64,000 bases of DNA from Tenrec ecaudatus (taxonomy: Eukaryota > Chordata > Mammalia > Afrosoricida > Tenrecidae). A model generated the notes under the pieces. It saw only the letters and a list, made by a program, of their open reading frames with translations. It ran no database searches and was not told the DNA's origin. The stretch lies in assembly GCF_050624435.1 (NCBI RefSeq), contig NC_134539.1, positions 142,200,025 through 142,264,024 on the forward strand, written 5' to 3'. The position numbers and the translations under genes are program-made. This document shows, piece by piece, positions 34,301-46,300 of the stretch (the stretch's first letter is position 1; each line of letters opens with the position of its first letter).

Positions 34301-37300
34301 CCACCTACGGGCCTGAAGCTGAGTAAAGTGGCATCATTCCCTTGGCATGGCCAGCCAGCTGAGGTGACCAAGGGGGTTGGGGGAGGGGAAGGGTCAAGAG
34401 GGGGGTGGGCTGAGGGGCGTTTCTTACCCGAGATTGCTGATGCCTCTGATAGAACTCCGTCAGGTTAAAGTCCTCCCGATCGATCAGCAGGGCTTGCTTA
34501 CACATTTCACACGTCTGCACGGCGCCTAGATCTGCTCCTTAAATTAGACGGAGAATTACACGTTACATACAACCCCGGGCCGGTTTGTGTTGGCACTTGG
34601 GACAGGCGATATTTTGAGAGCCTGTGTGTGTGTGTAATCCTGAGTGGCAGTGACCTTCATTTCCAAGTCAGCCATCTTCTGTAGAGTGTGACCTTGAGCC
34701 TGAGATCTGAACAATGCCCCTTGTAATCATTTCATTATTATGCAAGCTTCATAGAAGTGAAATTTCCATGACTTTTAAATAACAGGTCTCACTTCCTATT
34801 TAAATATACGCACAATGGCTCATCACAGTAGTGGAGCTGAGTCTTAGGTAGATGTTTGCAGAAAGAGGGAACCTTGGGCCCATGCTATATATTTTTCTCT
34901 CCACATAGAAACACAAACACACACACACACACTTTTTTTCCTCTTGCAGACATAACCAAAGTCTATGAAAAAAAAAGCAGTGAGGCTCAAAGGGATGGAA
35001 GAAACTCTCTTCAACTGGTGACCTAAAAATCTGCCTGTACTCCTGCTGCCCAGGTGCCATTCACACCTGGGGAGAGGGGCGGGGTGGGGGTGGGTGGAGA
35101 GGGGGCCAAGGGACAGGGGTCAGGAGTGGATCTTAGTTCTAACAGAATCCAGGGCCCAGACTAAGCTGAGCACAGCCTCATTGGCAAAAAGAAACCTTGT
35201 TGGTGGGGTGGGGTGTGCGTGTTTCAGACAGACAGCCCACATCAGCATTTTCCCTTCCCCTACCCTAGTTCCCAGGGAGATGTCACATGGTGGCCATCTG
35301 TGCCTCCACTCCGCCGTGCACTTTCCCTCTGAGATGATGGCTGCCTTTGGCTAATGACATAAAGGGGAGGGGGGATTGTTTTATGCATCAGGCATCACAG
35401 ACTAATGAGCTACCTGGCTTTGGTAAAGAGGGAGCTTGGGCAGTTTCGGGTCAGGTCTGTCTCCTCTGGGGATATAGAGAACTGCTTTGCCAGACTCTTC
35501 AAAGGACAGGACGCCCCAGTGAATCCTTATCTGCATTTTGTTTACTGGCTGGTGGAGGTTGTTTTTAGCATCAATCCGCAATGCTGGAGGCTACGGAAGG
35601 TCCCATGTGTCTAGCGATCTCATCCTGCCGAACAGACCCATGTTAGCATTGGCACGCACAAGCATGCAGCCTTGCTTTCAACACGTACTGCATGTGGACA
35701 TTTCCTGTGGCCCAAATGTCTGGTCCGATCAAACAAGCTTAGGGCAGAGGCAAGGGCAACTGAAGTCCATTGTGTTGGGTTTTTTGCTCTCTGAAGGGCT
35801 GAGTACATTGCTTGGCCTGTGACTCTGGGGGTGGGCGGGGGCGGCGGGCGAGCTGTGAGGGTGGGTACAGTCATGGATAGAGAGCTTTGCAGATGTGGCA
35901 CTGAATCTGGTTTCCCCACAGTGCTCATCCCCGGCTTATGAGGTGTGCTGCTTGGTGCGGGGCACCTACACATGCTGGTCGTGCCTTGGGGACAAGGCCA
36001 AGCCTTTCCTCTCCCAGGCAGCCCCAGGAGGGGGTTGGGAGGAGGAGAAAAGCCGGGGCTGCTGGCCCCAGGGTGGGTGTGCTCCAGAGAGCCCGGCTGC
36101 ACAGAGAGCAGCTCTCTTCGAATGGAGTCGCTTGGTTTTGCATGGTTGTCCCATGTTTGGTTCACGTTGTTCTCATTCCCAGAAGCCTGTTGTGAAGACA
36201 TCTTTGCGTCTCTGCCAGGTAAACACAGCAGACCGAGTGACGGGGGGGCTATATTTAGTTTAGAACTTCCGCAGGGAGCCAGGAAGGGGCTTCACACCCA
36301 GTTACGCGATTTGTCCTAGGGAGAGAGTTGACAACTCCAGTGTGGGGAGGGGTGCGGGTCTCATGATGGAAAGGATTTTTGGAAATGAGCTCGCTTTGGA
36401 TCACCAGGCGGCTTTGCTTAGGGCGCTTGGGGTGGCTCTCCCGGGCCCTCTGAGGGCCAGACTGATTTTTTTTTTTTTCTGGGAGTCGGCTAGCTGGGCC
36501 TAGCAGGCCTGGGAGGCAAGAGCACGTGGTTCCAGTAGACCTGCTGCCTAGATCAGGGCTCCGGGCAGCATGGTGGGGCTCTGCTGGGGGACGGGGGACC
36601 GAGGTGGTGTCTGGGGGTCTCTTCCTTCCCCACCTACCTGACGTTATTTTCACCTGCAGCCACTTTTTCAGGCACTCGTGATGAACGAACCGCAGGCTCC
36701 CCACACAGCCGCAGGGCTCCAGGAGGGGGTTGGCTGGGGACCCCCCGGCTATCTGGCAGATGCGACACAAGTCTCCCTCCTCCTCAGAGTCCTCCTCCAG
36801 GAGACTAAATGGAAAACAAGCCCTCATGAACAGCCATCGACACCCTTGCAGTCCCCACACATATCCATCCCCAGGAGGAATGCTCGTGGGGCAGGGGGTG
36901 TGGGGAGATGAGTCCCCAGCTCTCTGCCCACCTGGGCTTCTGGGGCTCACCCGCTGCGCCCTCTGCCTCCCCCCAAGAAACGATCCAACTCTTGAGGACC
37001 CTATAGGATGGAGCAGCACTGCCCCAGAGGATCTCCCAGGACTGCAAATCTTTACAGAGGCAGACCCCCACAGAGTGGCGGGTGGCTCCCACCGCTGGCC
37101 TTAAGGTTAGCTCCCAGGTCCTTCAGTCACAGCTCCTGTGATGGGTAAGCCAAAAAAGAAAAACAAAACCCCAAACCTTCCGACTCACAGCAACACTACA
37201 GGACAGGGCGGCACTGCCTCGGGGAGTTTCCGAGGCTGGACCTGTTTACGGGAGTAGAAAGCCCCATCTTTCTCCCACGGAGCAGGCGATTTCGAACTGT

Positions 37301-40300
37301 GGACCTTGTGGTGAGCAGCCCAACCTGTCAGCACAGTGTCACCAGAGTTCTGGCCAGTTATGAGAGTAGAGGCAATCACCTTTATATCAGACTCCTCTGT
37401 CGTTATTGATGCTGGTTGGTGGCCTGGTGACATGACCAGCCAAGAGTGGGGGCTGGAAAGGGCTCCAGAGGGGAAGGGGGCAGGTCTGAGCCGTCCTTCC
37501 TGCCCAGCTGCCACCAGCACGTTGTTGGCGGGTGTAGTGATGCCAGACGGATGGGTGGCCTGGGCCTGGGTTTGACACCTGCCCCTGAAATGTGTGGGTG
37601 CTCTGAGCTTGGGCGAATAACTGTACCTTCTTCACCTGAAAAACAAAGGCTAGGATACTACACATCCTGTTCCTACCGACTGCACAGGGGCATGGGGCAG
37701 ACGGGAGGCAATGGTGATAGAGAACCTGCTCTGCAAACTGTTCCATGCAGCCAAGGTCTGGGAAAATAGCTACACGTTCAAACAAACAAACATCAAGCAA
37801 AGCAAAACTGGTTGCTATGGACTCAGTGCTGGCTCAAGACAACCCCAGGTGGATTGGAGTAGAACGGTGCTCCACAGGGGTTTCCATAGCTGAGTGTTGG
37901 CAAGCAGATAGCCAGCCCTTTCTTCCGAGGCGCCTCTGGGAGGACATGGACACCGAACTCTCGGTGAGCACCACGTAAGTGCCGCTGGTTTGGAGGAACG
38001 AAAAGCCAACAAACTGGGCCATGAGCTCCTCAATGGCGTCACTTGCCAGCAAATTATGTCCCCGTGGCGGCATGCCAGCTGCTGGGTCTGACGAAGACCC
38101 TCCGGGTAAGCATGGAAGCAGATATTAGGGTCTGAGAAGCAGTACAGGAGGACCCTGGTCCTCGACCCCCTCAGTGCTCCACATCATCGGATTTCCACGT
38201 GGAATGTCGAGAACATTTCGCATCGGAGCTCGAACAAAACATCTGAATCCAACCCGCACACGTGATTTTTATAAACAGAAGCAGTTCATGTTTCGGTCAC
38301 TCGGCATTAGTAGGCGTGGTTAGTACGCCCTGTTTAAACCTTTTGCAGCTGTGTTCCAAGTGTTTTGCTATAATTTTCTTAGTTTTTGTGGCTTTTTGTA
38401 CTGTGTTTAGATTTACAAACATGCATCCGAAGAAAGAATTTCTTGAAAAGAATCATCATGGTCAGGAACTGGTTAACTGTGTCATCGATATTGTTGATAA
38501 TTTAGTAAACCCTTTCAGACAACAGTTAAGGAAATGCCAACAGCAGACCGCATTAGACAGGTGTTTTTTGTTTTAGAGAAATAGGTCCTAGTGAAAAAAA
38601 AGGCAAAGAAAAGGGGAAAAAAGCAACTGCTGACAAGCAGCTACCAGTTGATTTGATGGAAGGGGATTCCCCTTCCGAACAGTGACTCTCTCTCCACAGA
38701 CCCAGAACCTCATCCGTCTCAAGGTATGGGCCACACTGTAGTTGTTAAAAACCTTTTTAATGTTGTGTTTCTTATTTAAATTAATTATTAACCTCTGAAC
38801 TTATTGACTTTGACATTTCAGTGTCACGTTTTGTAAAAAAAAGGCAAGGTTAGGGTAAAAACTTGGTGGGTGAGAACGGATTAATCCATTTTCAGTTAGT
38901 TCTTATGAGAAGATGGATTTGGAACTCGACTGCATCGCATCTTGGAGCTCCTTCTAGAACGGCTTTGCGCCACGGTCTGGGGTTCCGTTGTAAGTGAAGC
39001 ATGGAGGCCCTTTGGCACAGTTAGACACAAAAGCTAATTTGGTTGTTGGGGCTCCCTCAGAGGCTCCTCAGACTGAGGACTGCCTGGTTAAGGACAGGAA
39101 ACTGGCTAGAGTATAAAATCTAAGAAGAAGGCCGACTCCCTTTGGATGCTGGGTCCCCGCTGCAGCGGGCCGCGGAGGGAGGAAGCCCTAGCTCAAGCTA
39201 GCAAATAAACTCCATTTGCCGCTTTTGCATCTCAAAAAACAAGCAAACAAAAAAAAAATAGAAGAAGCTGCAGCAGCATTGGCCATTGCTCTGGCCTTAA
39301 AGCACGTCCTGCCTCTTCAGTGACTTTCAATGAAAATCAACAGAATTACAGAATTTTTCATAATGGATATTCTGAATACTGAAGATTTTCAATGATGAGA
39401 ATGGTGGTGATACCACAAATACCTAAACCTTTCCTGAAACGCAGTTTGGCAGTATGCATTGAAAGCTTTAAAAAATGCTGAGTCCCTCTCATCAGCAATT
39501 GTACACTTAAATAGCTATATTCCTAATTAATTAATTATGGATAAGCTCAACTAACCAAATGACAAGTTACATGCAACATGAAACACGTTCTTTGAAAAAT
39601 GTGTACAACGTTGTAAGACAAGAAAAGTGGCTTTAGTTTCAAAGGAAGAAAGTTCTAGTCACAGATGAAATGATTTCCTACACAGCAAAGCTCAGATAAT
39701 TTACTGACAAATATACTGGAGTGAAAAAGAGAGTTTAACAACAATACAGAGAAAATATACAGTCAATTGCATTGCCATACACCAGCAACACACGGTGATC
39801 ATTATACTTTAAAAAGAGTGTTTCCAATAACAAAAAAGAAAAATGTACCAAAGGTGTAAAAAAGCCCCCAAACCAAGTTGTCATGGAGTTCATTCTGCCT
39901 CATGGCAGCCCAGCGTGTGTCAGGATCGATGGTGCCCCATCGGAATCTACCAAACAGAATATACGTAACACTGTCATAAGAAAGCCTCAGTGTGACCCTG
40001 ACGGGCTGTGAGGAAGACATAAACAAGAAGAAAGGCCCAATAGGGCAAAGCTGTTAATATGCCCCCCATGCATCTACAGATTCAATGCAGTTCCCATAAA
40101 AATCTCCTGTGATGCAGTGAATGACTTCATATGGCTTTCCAGCCATCGTCTTTGTGACTTCCACCAGAGAATTTTCCCGGGCGGGTCTGAGTAAGAGAAG
40201 GGCGGGGAAGAGGGTGCTAGGATTATCTGATTCAGTTGTGAGCGAGAGTGAACAGAGCTGATCCTATTATAAAGACTTGGAACTTGAACATGAGGACTGG

Positions 40301-43300
40301 TCAATTCTGCCATCCCGCTGGGTAGGAAAGGAGCCCCCTCAGAAGCGGAAGTGGGGAATCTCCACACTGTCAAAAAGAAGAGCCGAGAGTGGAGCACCTC
40401 CTTTGGACTCCGAGATTCCTGCACCTTGAGCCTTTTGCATCCAGGGACAGAAAGCTGTCGACACTAGGGAAGCAGCGTAAGAGCAGCAGCAGCAGAACCG
40501 AGAGCCGGAGCATAAGACGGGTGATGGGTTTCCCAGCCCACAGAGCAAGGAAAGCTGAGTGCCGCCAGACACTCAATTGGGGGAATTAGGTTTGCCGACC
40601 CCTAAGTCTGAGGCTTATGGGAGAGTAGCATGCTCTTTGGGCATTTACTGGCAGTCCTAAGAGAGCTTTGCCCAAGCAGGCCAGAGGCCAGGCCCATGGG
40701 CTGAGGGCCAGAGAAAGGCCTGCGTGAGGGTGCAGAAGAGACGTGATCCGGACTCAACAAGTGAGAGCCTGCTGCATTCCCCGGCATAGTCTGTGAGTTC
40801 TGCGGGATCACTGCAATGGACCATTGGATCCAGATGGGGCGTCAAGAGTGCTGTGGAAGAATGGCTGGGGGCAGACTTGGCAAGGAAGTTTGGAGGGTGG
40901 GAGGAAGCCTGTCTGACCTTGGGTTGCTAGGACGTTTGATTCTTCCTTCCCCTTCCTCACCTTTTAGAACTCCAGAGGCTGATTCTTAAATGTATATAGT
41001 CACAGTCTCTTAAAGAAGAACAAAGTGGAGAGGGAGGCCTTAGATCATCAGTTATATGGACTTCTAAAACTGCAGACACTAAAATGGCCTAGTATTGGAT
41101 TAGAGAAAGGCAAACAGATCAATGGAATAAAACAGAGGCCGCCCCCTTGATAGGCAGAGGTAGTCCCGCAGTCCAGCGGGGCAGGAGTCGGATAATTTCC
41201 CCTTATGGTGCTCATAAGGGGAGAGAATAAATCTTACTTCATATTACATTTAAAACATCACTTAGCCTTTAAGTCTGAACTCTTCTTCACCCGAAGTGCA
41301 AACATGTGCTATGAAAAACTGGAGTTTTTAGAGAAAACTCTGAAGGAAGCACAGAGCCTTCAGATTTCTTAATCTGAAGGGATTCTCTCTCTCTCTCTCT
41401 TTTTTTTTTAAGTTGAAGGGATTTCTTAATCCAGGCCATCACAATCCATCAAGAACATGCTGGATACACTTGATTATCTGACACTTAAGGATTTCTTTTC
41501 CTCAAAAGACATCTTAAAGAACGAAATGAGAAGCCGTGAACCGGGGCGATACTTTCAGCATGTAGTTACTCAATGGCTACCCAGGTGATACACGGGACTT
41601 CCAAAATCAGAACAATATTCTGAAAGAACCATCAATGGCAAATACTTCACAGAAGAAACACCACAAACGGTCATTTGACATTTCAAAGATGCTGAACCTC
41701 ACCAATAGTTATGAAAATGTACCCTAAAGCTACAATGAAATATTTCACTCTCACCAGTCTGACAAAAAGAGACCTTGAGGAGTCTATCAATACCCTCACT
41801 CTTCACTGATCGACTACCTGAGTTCTCAACATTTTGCTATTTTGTACATTAAGCATGTGTACCCGGCACTAATGAACAGCGAAGAGCCAGGTGTGATCAG
41901 CACCGGCTGTGGTTAAGGCTGTGTGTCAGCTCGGCGGCTCCGTGATCCTCAGTGGTCTGGTAATTATGTAACGAGGTTGGTGGGCAGCTATGTAATGATG
42001 TGGTCATCTGCAGCTTCGGTGTCTGCTGTGTGAAAATGGCGCATTGCCACTGTATTTTTGGCATTGTAAAGACCTGGTCTTCGGAAGCTAACTGTGTTGG
42101 CGAGGATGGACAGGGCCCCCCCCTTACTCGTGGGTCAATAAGTTGGCATTGAGTGCAATGTGGCACCCACCAGCCGAAATTCTACTTCTACCTCTTCCAC
42201 AGAACCGTTGATCACGTGCACTAGGGGACATTTACACAAAAGTTCATGTAGCACGCTGCTTGCAGAGAGCCAGGAGAGCGAGCTCCAGGGTCCAGGCACA
42301 CATGTAGCTGCTGTAGGTCTGGTTCCAGACAAAGCGGGTAGCAGAAGAAAGGGAGTCACACTACTGCATATAAAAGCTCTAGTGACCCCAGACTGTAGTC
42401 TGTTTAAGGGAACCCTGGTGGTGTAGTGGGTTATATATTGAGTTGCCAAACCCAAGGTCAGCAGTTCAAAACCACCAGCCACTCTGCAGGAGGAAGGTGA
42501 ATCTCTGCTCCCATATAGATATATAGTCTCAGCAATGCACAGGGGTTGTTCTACTCTGTCCCGTGAATCAGCTTCGACTCGAAGGCAGTGATTTTGGTGA
42601 GCGTTTGATTGGCTAATTAGAGAACCCCAGCCCTCGTCCTGTAGTGGTTATGTGATGGGCTGCGATCTGCATGGTCGGCAGTTTGAAACCACCGGCAGCT
42701 CCGAGGGAGAAAGACTGGGCTTTCTACTCCTGTGAACACAAACTCACAAGAGGGCCACTATGAGTCAGCGGTGACCTGATGGCAGTGAGTGTTTTGGGGT
42801 TTTTTTTGTGGCCTAGCGGTTAAGTGTCAGGCTGCTAACCACAAGGCCACCAGTTTGAAACCACCAGGCGCTTCACGGGAGACAAACGAGGCTTCCTACC
42901 CACGTCAAGGCTGACAGTCTGGGAGACCCACGGGGCAGCTTGACCCTGCCCTTGAGGGACACCAGGACTCAGAATGGGCCTGAAGGTGGTGAGTTTTGTT
43001 GTTTGGTAGTCTCTTACGCGAAAAGTTTGGACTACTGTGAGAATGACCATCCTGTGGCTGAAAGACACAGAGTGACCGCCTGGTGCTGGGGACATGGTGC
43101 CGACCAGACTTGTTTGCCGCAGGGTTGCCACACACCCACACTCTGTGAAAGTGCAGTGCCTGCGGAGCACACTCCCACAAGGTGCGAGCGTGTCCTCCAG
43201 CAGAAGGCTCTGCAAGGAAGCGTGCAAGCAGACCCGCGAAAGCCAGACACGGCAGCCGGGGTGCGTCTCACTGGCCGTGAAAGAGGAACGCCAAGCTTTA

Positions 43301-46300
43301 TTTATACAAAGAACATAAAGCTACACACGTTGCATTTTCTTTTTGCCAACCACACGGCCCACCCTTGTGCTCTTTTTGTAAGCATGCTCTGACTTCATGT
43401 TCTATGTGTGACTGAGTTATTTACGTGGATGTGTTATTTGTGGGAAAAATACGGTACCTGTGCTAAGACTATAAGGCAAAGCACCCCCCTCCACCCCCTG
43501 CAAAAAAAACCCAAACCCTTCCAAAACAAAACCCAGAGAAATGGTAAATGAAACACACGGATGGTCTGCTGTGAGGGCTGTCGATGGGGGTGAGGGGTTC
43601 GTGAGGGCTCCAGGGCCCAGACCAGTTTTACTCAACTAGAGGGTGGGCCCAGAGGTCACTGATGTATTTTACAGCGTTCTCTAAAGCAGAGGTTCTCAAC
43701 CTTCCTAATGCCACGACCCTTTCACAGTTCATGTTGTGGGGACCCTCAACCATAACATTAATTTCATTGCTACTTCATCACTGTCATTTTACTATGGTTA
43801 GGAATCGGGCGACCCCTGTGAAAGGGTCGTTCGACCCCCAAAGGGGTCGCGACACAGGTTGAGAACCGCTGGTTTTGAGAGATGGAAACACTAGTTTCAG
43901 AAGTGCGTAGATCTTCATGAAGGTTGAGAATCGCTGCTCCAAAGCATATACAGAGTCCTCGGGTGGCGTCCATTGTTACGCCCTTGGCTGCAAGTTGAAA
44001 GACTGGCAGTTCAAAGTCACCCAGTGGTACTTTGGAAGACAGGCCTGCTGATCTGACTATACAAGGCCCTGCCTTAAACTTTCTATGCAGCAGTTCTACG
44101 CTGAACACATGGAGTTGCCAGGAATCAGAATCAACTACCAATAGGTGAACACGTGTCACATACTATCTGCATGTCTGGTAAATTTCAGACACTCGTGAAA
44201 AATCTTAGGAGCATGTAAGGGACATTGAGAAATGGACTGGAAATACCGTAACATGAGCCAGTCCTTGTTAAAAATCGCACCTATACGCAAGGAAAAAAGA
44301 CCGGAACCCGTTGTCACAGGCCTTATCTCTGGATGGGGCTAAAGTGATTTTTTTTAAAAGAACTTTAAATTCTAAACTGGGTGGGTGATTTTTCTTTTAA
44401 GTCAGCATTTTGTTTTGTTTTGAAGTCTTATTTATTTTATCCTTCCCCCCCCTCCAAGACCATTTCATTAGGGGCTAATCCAGGCATCCCAGCTTTCCAT
44501 ACTTCCATCATATCAAGCAGCGTTGTACAGTCGCCCCCCGTAATCAGTTTCACAACATTTTCTTCCTCCTTAAAGCACTCCCCCTCCCCTGCTGTGCCCC
44601 CAGGAACCTTATTCTAGTAATTGTCTCTATAGCTTCACCGGTCCTGGGTTCATATCCCACAAAACATAAACAACCCTAACAGAGAGGCAGGCAGGCAGAG
44701 ACAACCCCCAATGTGAAAAAAAAAGACCAACAGAAGATATTAAACACCAGAGCACGCCCAAAGTATATAAAACAGAGAGCGAGTGGTAAGGTTTTTCCCG
44801 TTCAAGTCATATGTATCTTTTAATGTACTGAAGTCTCTCCAAGACTCTCTTTCTGATAACGAGGTTACTCCGTCCCTCACTTAGGGTGAGCGGGCCATCG
44901 CCGGAGGCTTCGTCCCTGTGTAGCTACTACAAATGTATCTTAGGCTTCCACTGTCAGCCATAGCTGTCTACACACCAGCATCTCACAATGTAAGCTCTGA
45001 TACCATTCCCTCCTTCTGATTTGGCTTATATAATTTACAATCCTAGGATCACAGATGTTGGTGTGCTTTTTCCATGAGGGCTTAGCTGACATCTCAGATG
45101 GCTCAGCATTTTTAATATCTCCTTAAACTGACATTCTTTTGAAAGAAGAAGAAAAACATGAAGCTGATTATGTGTGAAACAAGGAAAGTGTCCGGTTCAC
45201 TAGGAAGCCCACAAATAATACCTGTCTAATAACAAGTGTTGTTATATCGCCACACCTAGAAGTGAGTACCTTTGAAAAGAAACCCAGACCCCTAACAAAT
45301 GGATCTCCCATCAAGCTGTATTGTGGGGCAGCTGAGGATGGGGTGTGTGTATTAGACTCTTGGCCTTCTGCTGATTTACTAAATAGTGGGGCAAAGTTTG
45401 AAAAAATGTTGCTAACTAGAGCATGCTGCAGACTCAAGTTGAATAAAAGACACACACGGGGGTATGCATGCTTATGCACCTACCCCCCCCCCCCGCCCCT
45501 GATCCCTTCTTACACTTCTGATTCACTGTTATGGAGCTTCCTCCCATGCAAACTCATGTCAGTGTGATCATCAATGGTTCAAGGCCGTCGTGCAAACATT
45601 CAGAAAGAGGGCCTGCCTGCAACGAGCCAACTAACTTCTAGACGCGGAAGCTGAGACCCGGCCATGGGAAACATCTACCGAAAATGAAATGGCAGCACCT
45701 GACGTGCTGTTTCACGATGACTGTAAAAGGATCCAATTTAACAGCTGTGAAATATCCCAAAATCATCTCAGAAGGTCAAAGGACTATTTAAAAAAATCTC
45801 ATTTCCTTATCTCTCATGCACGAAATGGAAGCAGCGGTTACCCCTCCCCCTCCCCCCTACCCAGGGGCCATCAGAGAACCCAGGTAACTATGGCAACTGT
45901 TTGGGATCTGCCTTTTAGTTTGGAAGGTTCAAATTCAGGAACTGTTGGTTGGATTTGTGCGAAGTCCCAGTGGGGAAAGCTGTGAACTTCAAGTGCTGAA
46001 TGGTACCTTCTCGGGGGACTTAGCAACCTTTTCTCTAAAAACAAAACAAAACAAAACAACTTGGTTCTTAATTGTGGGTGAGAAGAACTAGCTGGACGGA
46101 GTAAAATAAAAACCTTTACCTGGCAAAGCTGCCTTCAAGATAGGGCATTGAAGGACAAACAAACAAACAAGCAAACAAACGTTCGTATGTTTGGGGCATC
46201 ATTAAGACACTGAGCAGGAACATTAAACTTGCAGGGAGCAAGAGGGGGCTGTCTGTCTACTCTTGTCGACAGTTACAGTTTCAGAAACTCAGAGGCAGTT

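Larger units (their letters stand above)
24185..34427 (-). other. MARCHF10 intron (10.2 kb)
   Basis: Holds an LTR-like repeat (24665-25110), AfroSINEs (25120-25300, 26400-26600, 33180-33385, 33838-33960, 34120-34260 and fragments), a (CA)n run at 29930-29955 and a MIR end near 29485-29545. Single-copy GC-rich DNA at 26600-29450 and 31050-32350 has only chance open frames. No extra exon was recognised. Confidence 0.75.
39640..41860 (+). mobile_element. Old L1 fragment, ORF2 and 3' region, interrupted
   Basis: Tracts such as 'attcaatgcagttcccataa', 'cagatcaatggaataaaaca' and 'tttcaaagatgctgaacctc' with 'caccaatagttatgaaaatg' follow the order of L1 ORF2 3' sequence on the + strand. The frame is destroyed. 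It is split by a reverse AfroSINE piece (about 39850-40030) and by about 0.8 kb of other sequence (about 40130-40970). Confidence 0.75.

Noticed and set aside
38262..38576. 104-codon + strand frame as a gene
   Set aside because: It lies inside a Tigger remnant and runs into stops; a dead transposase fragment, not a host gene.
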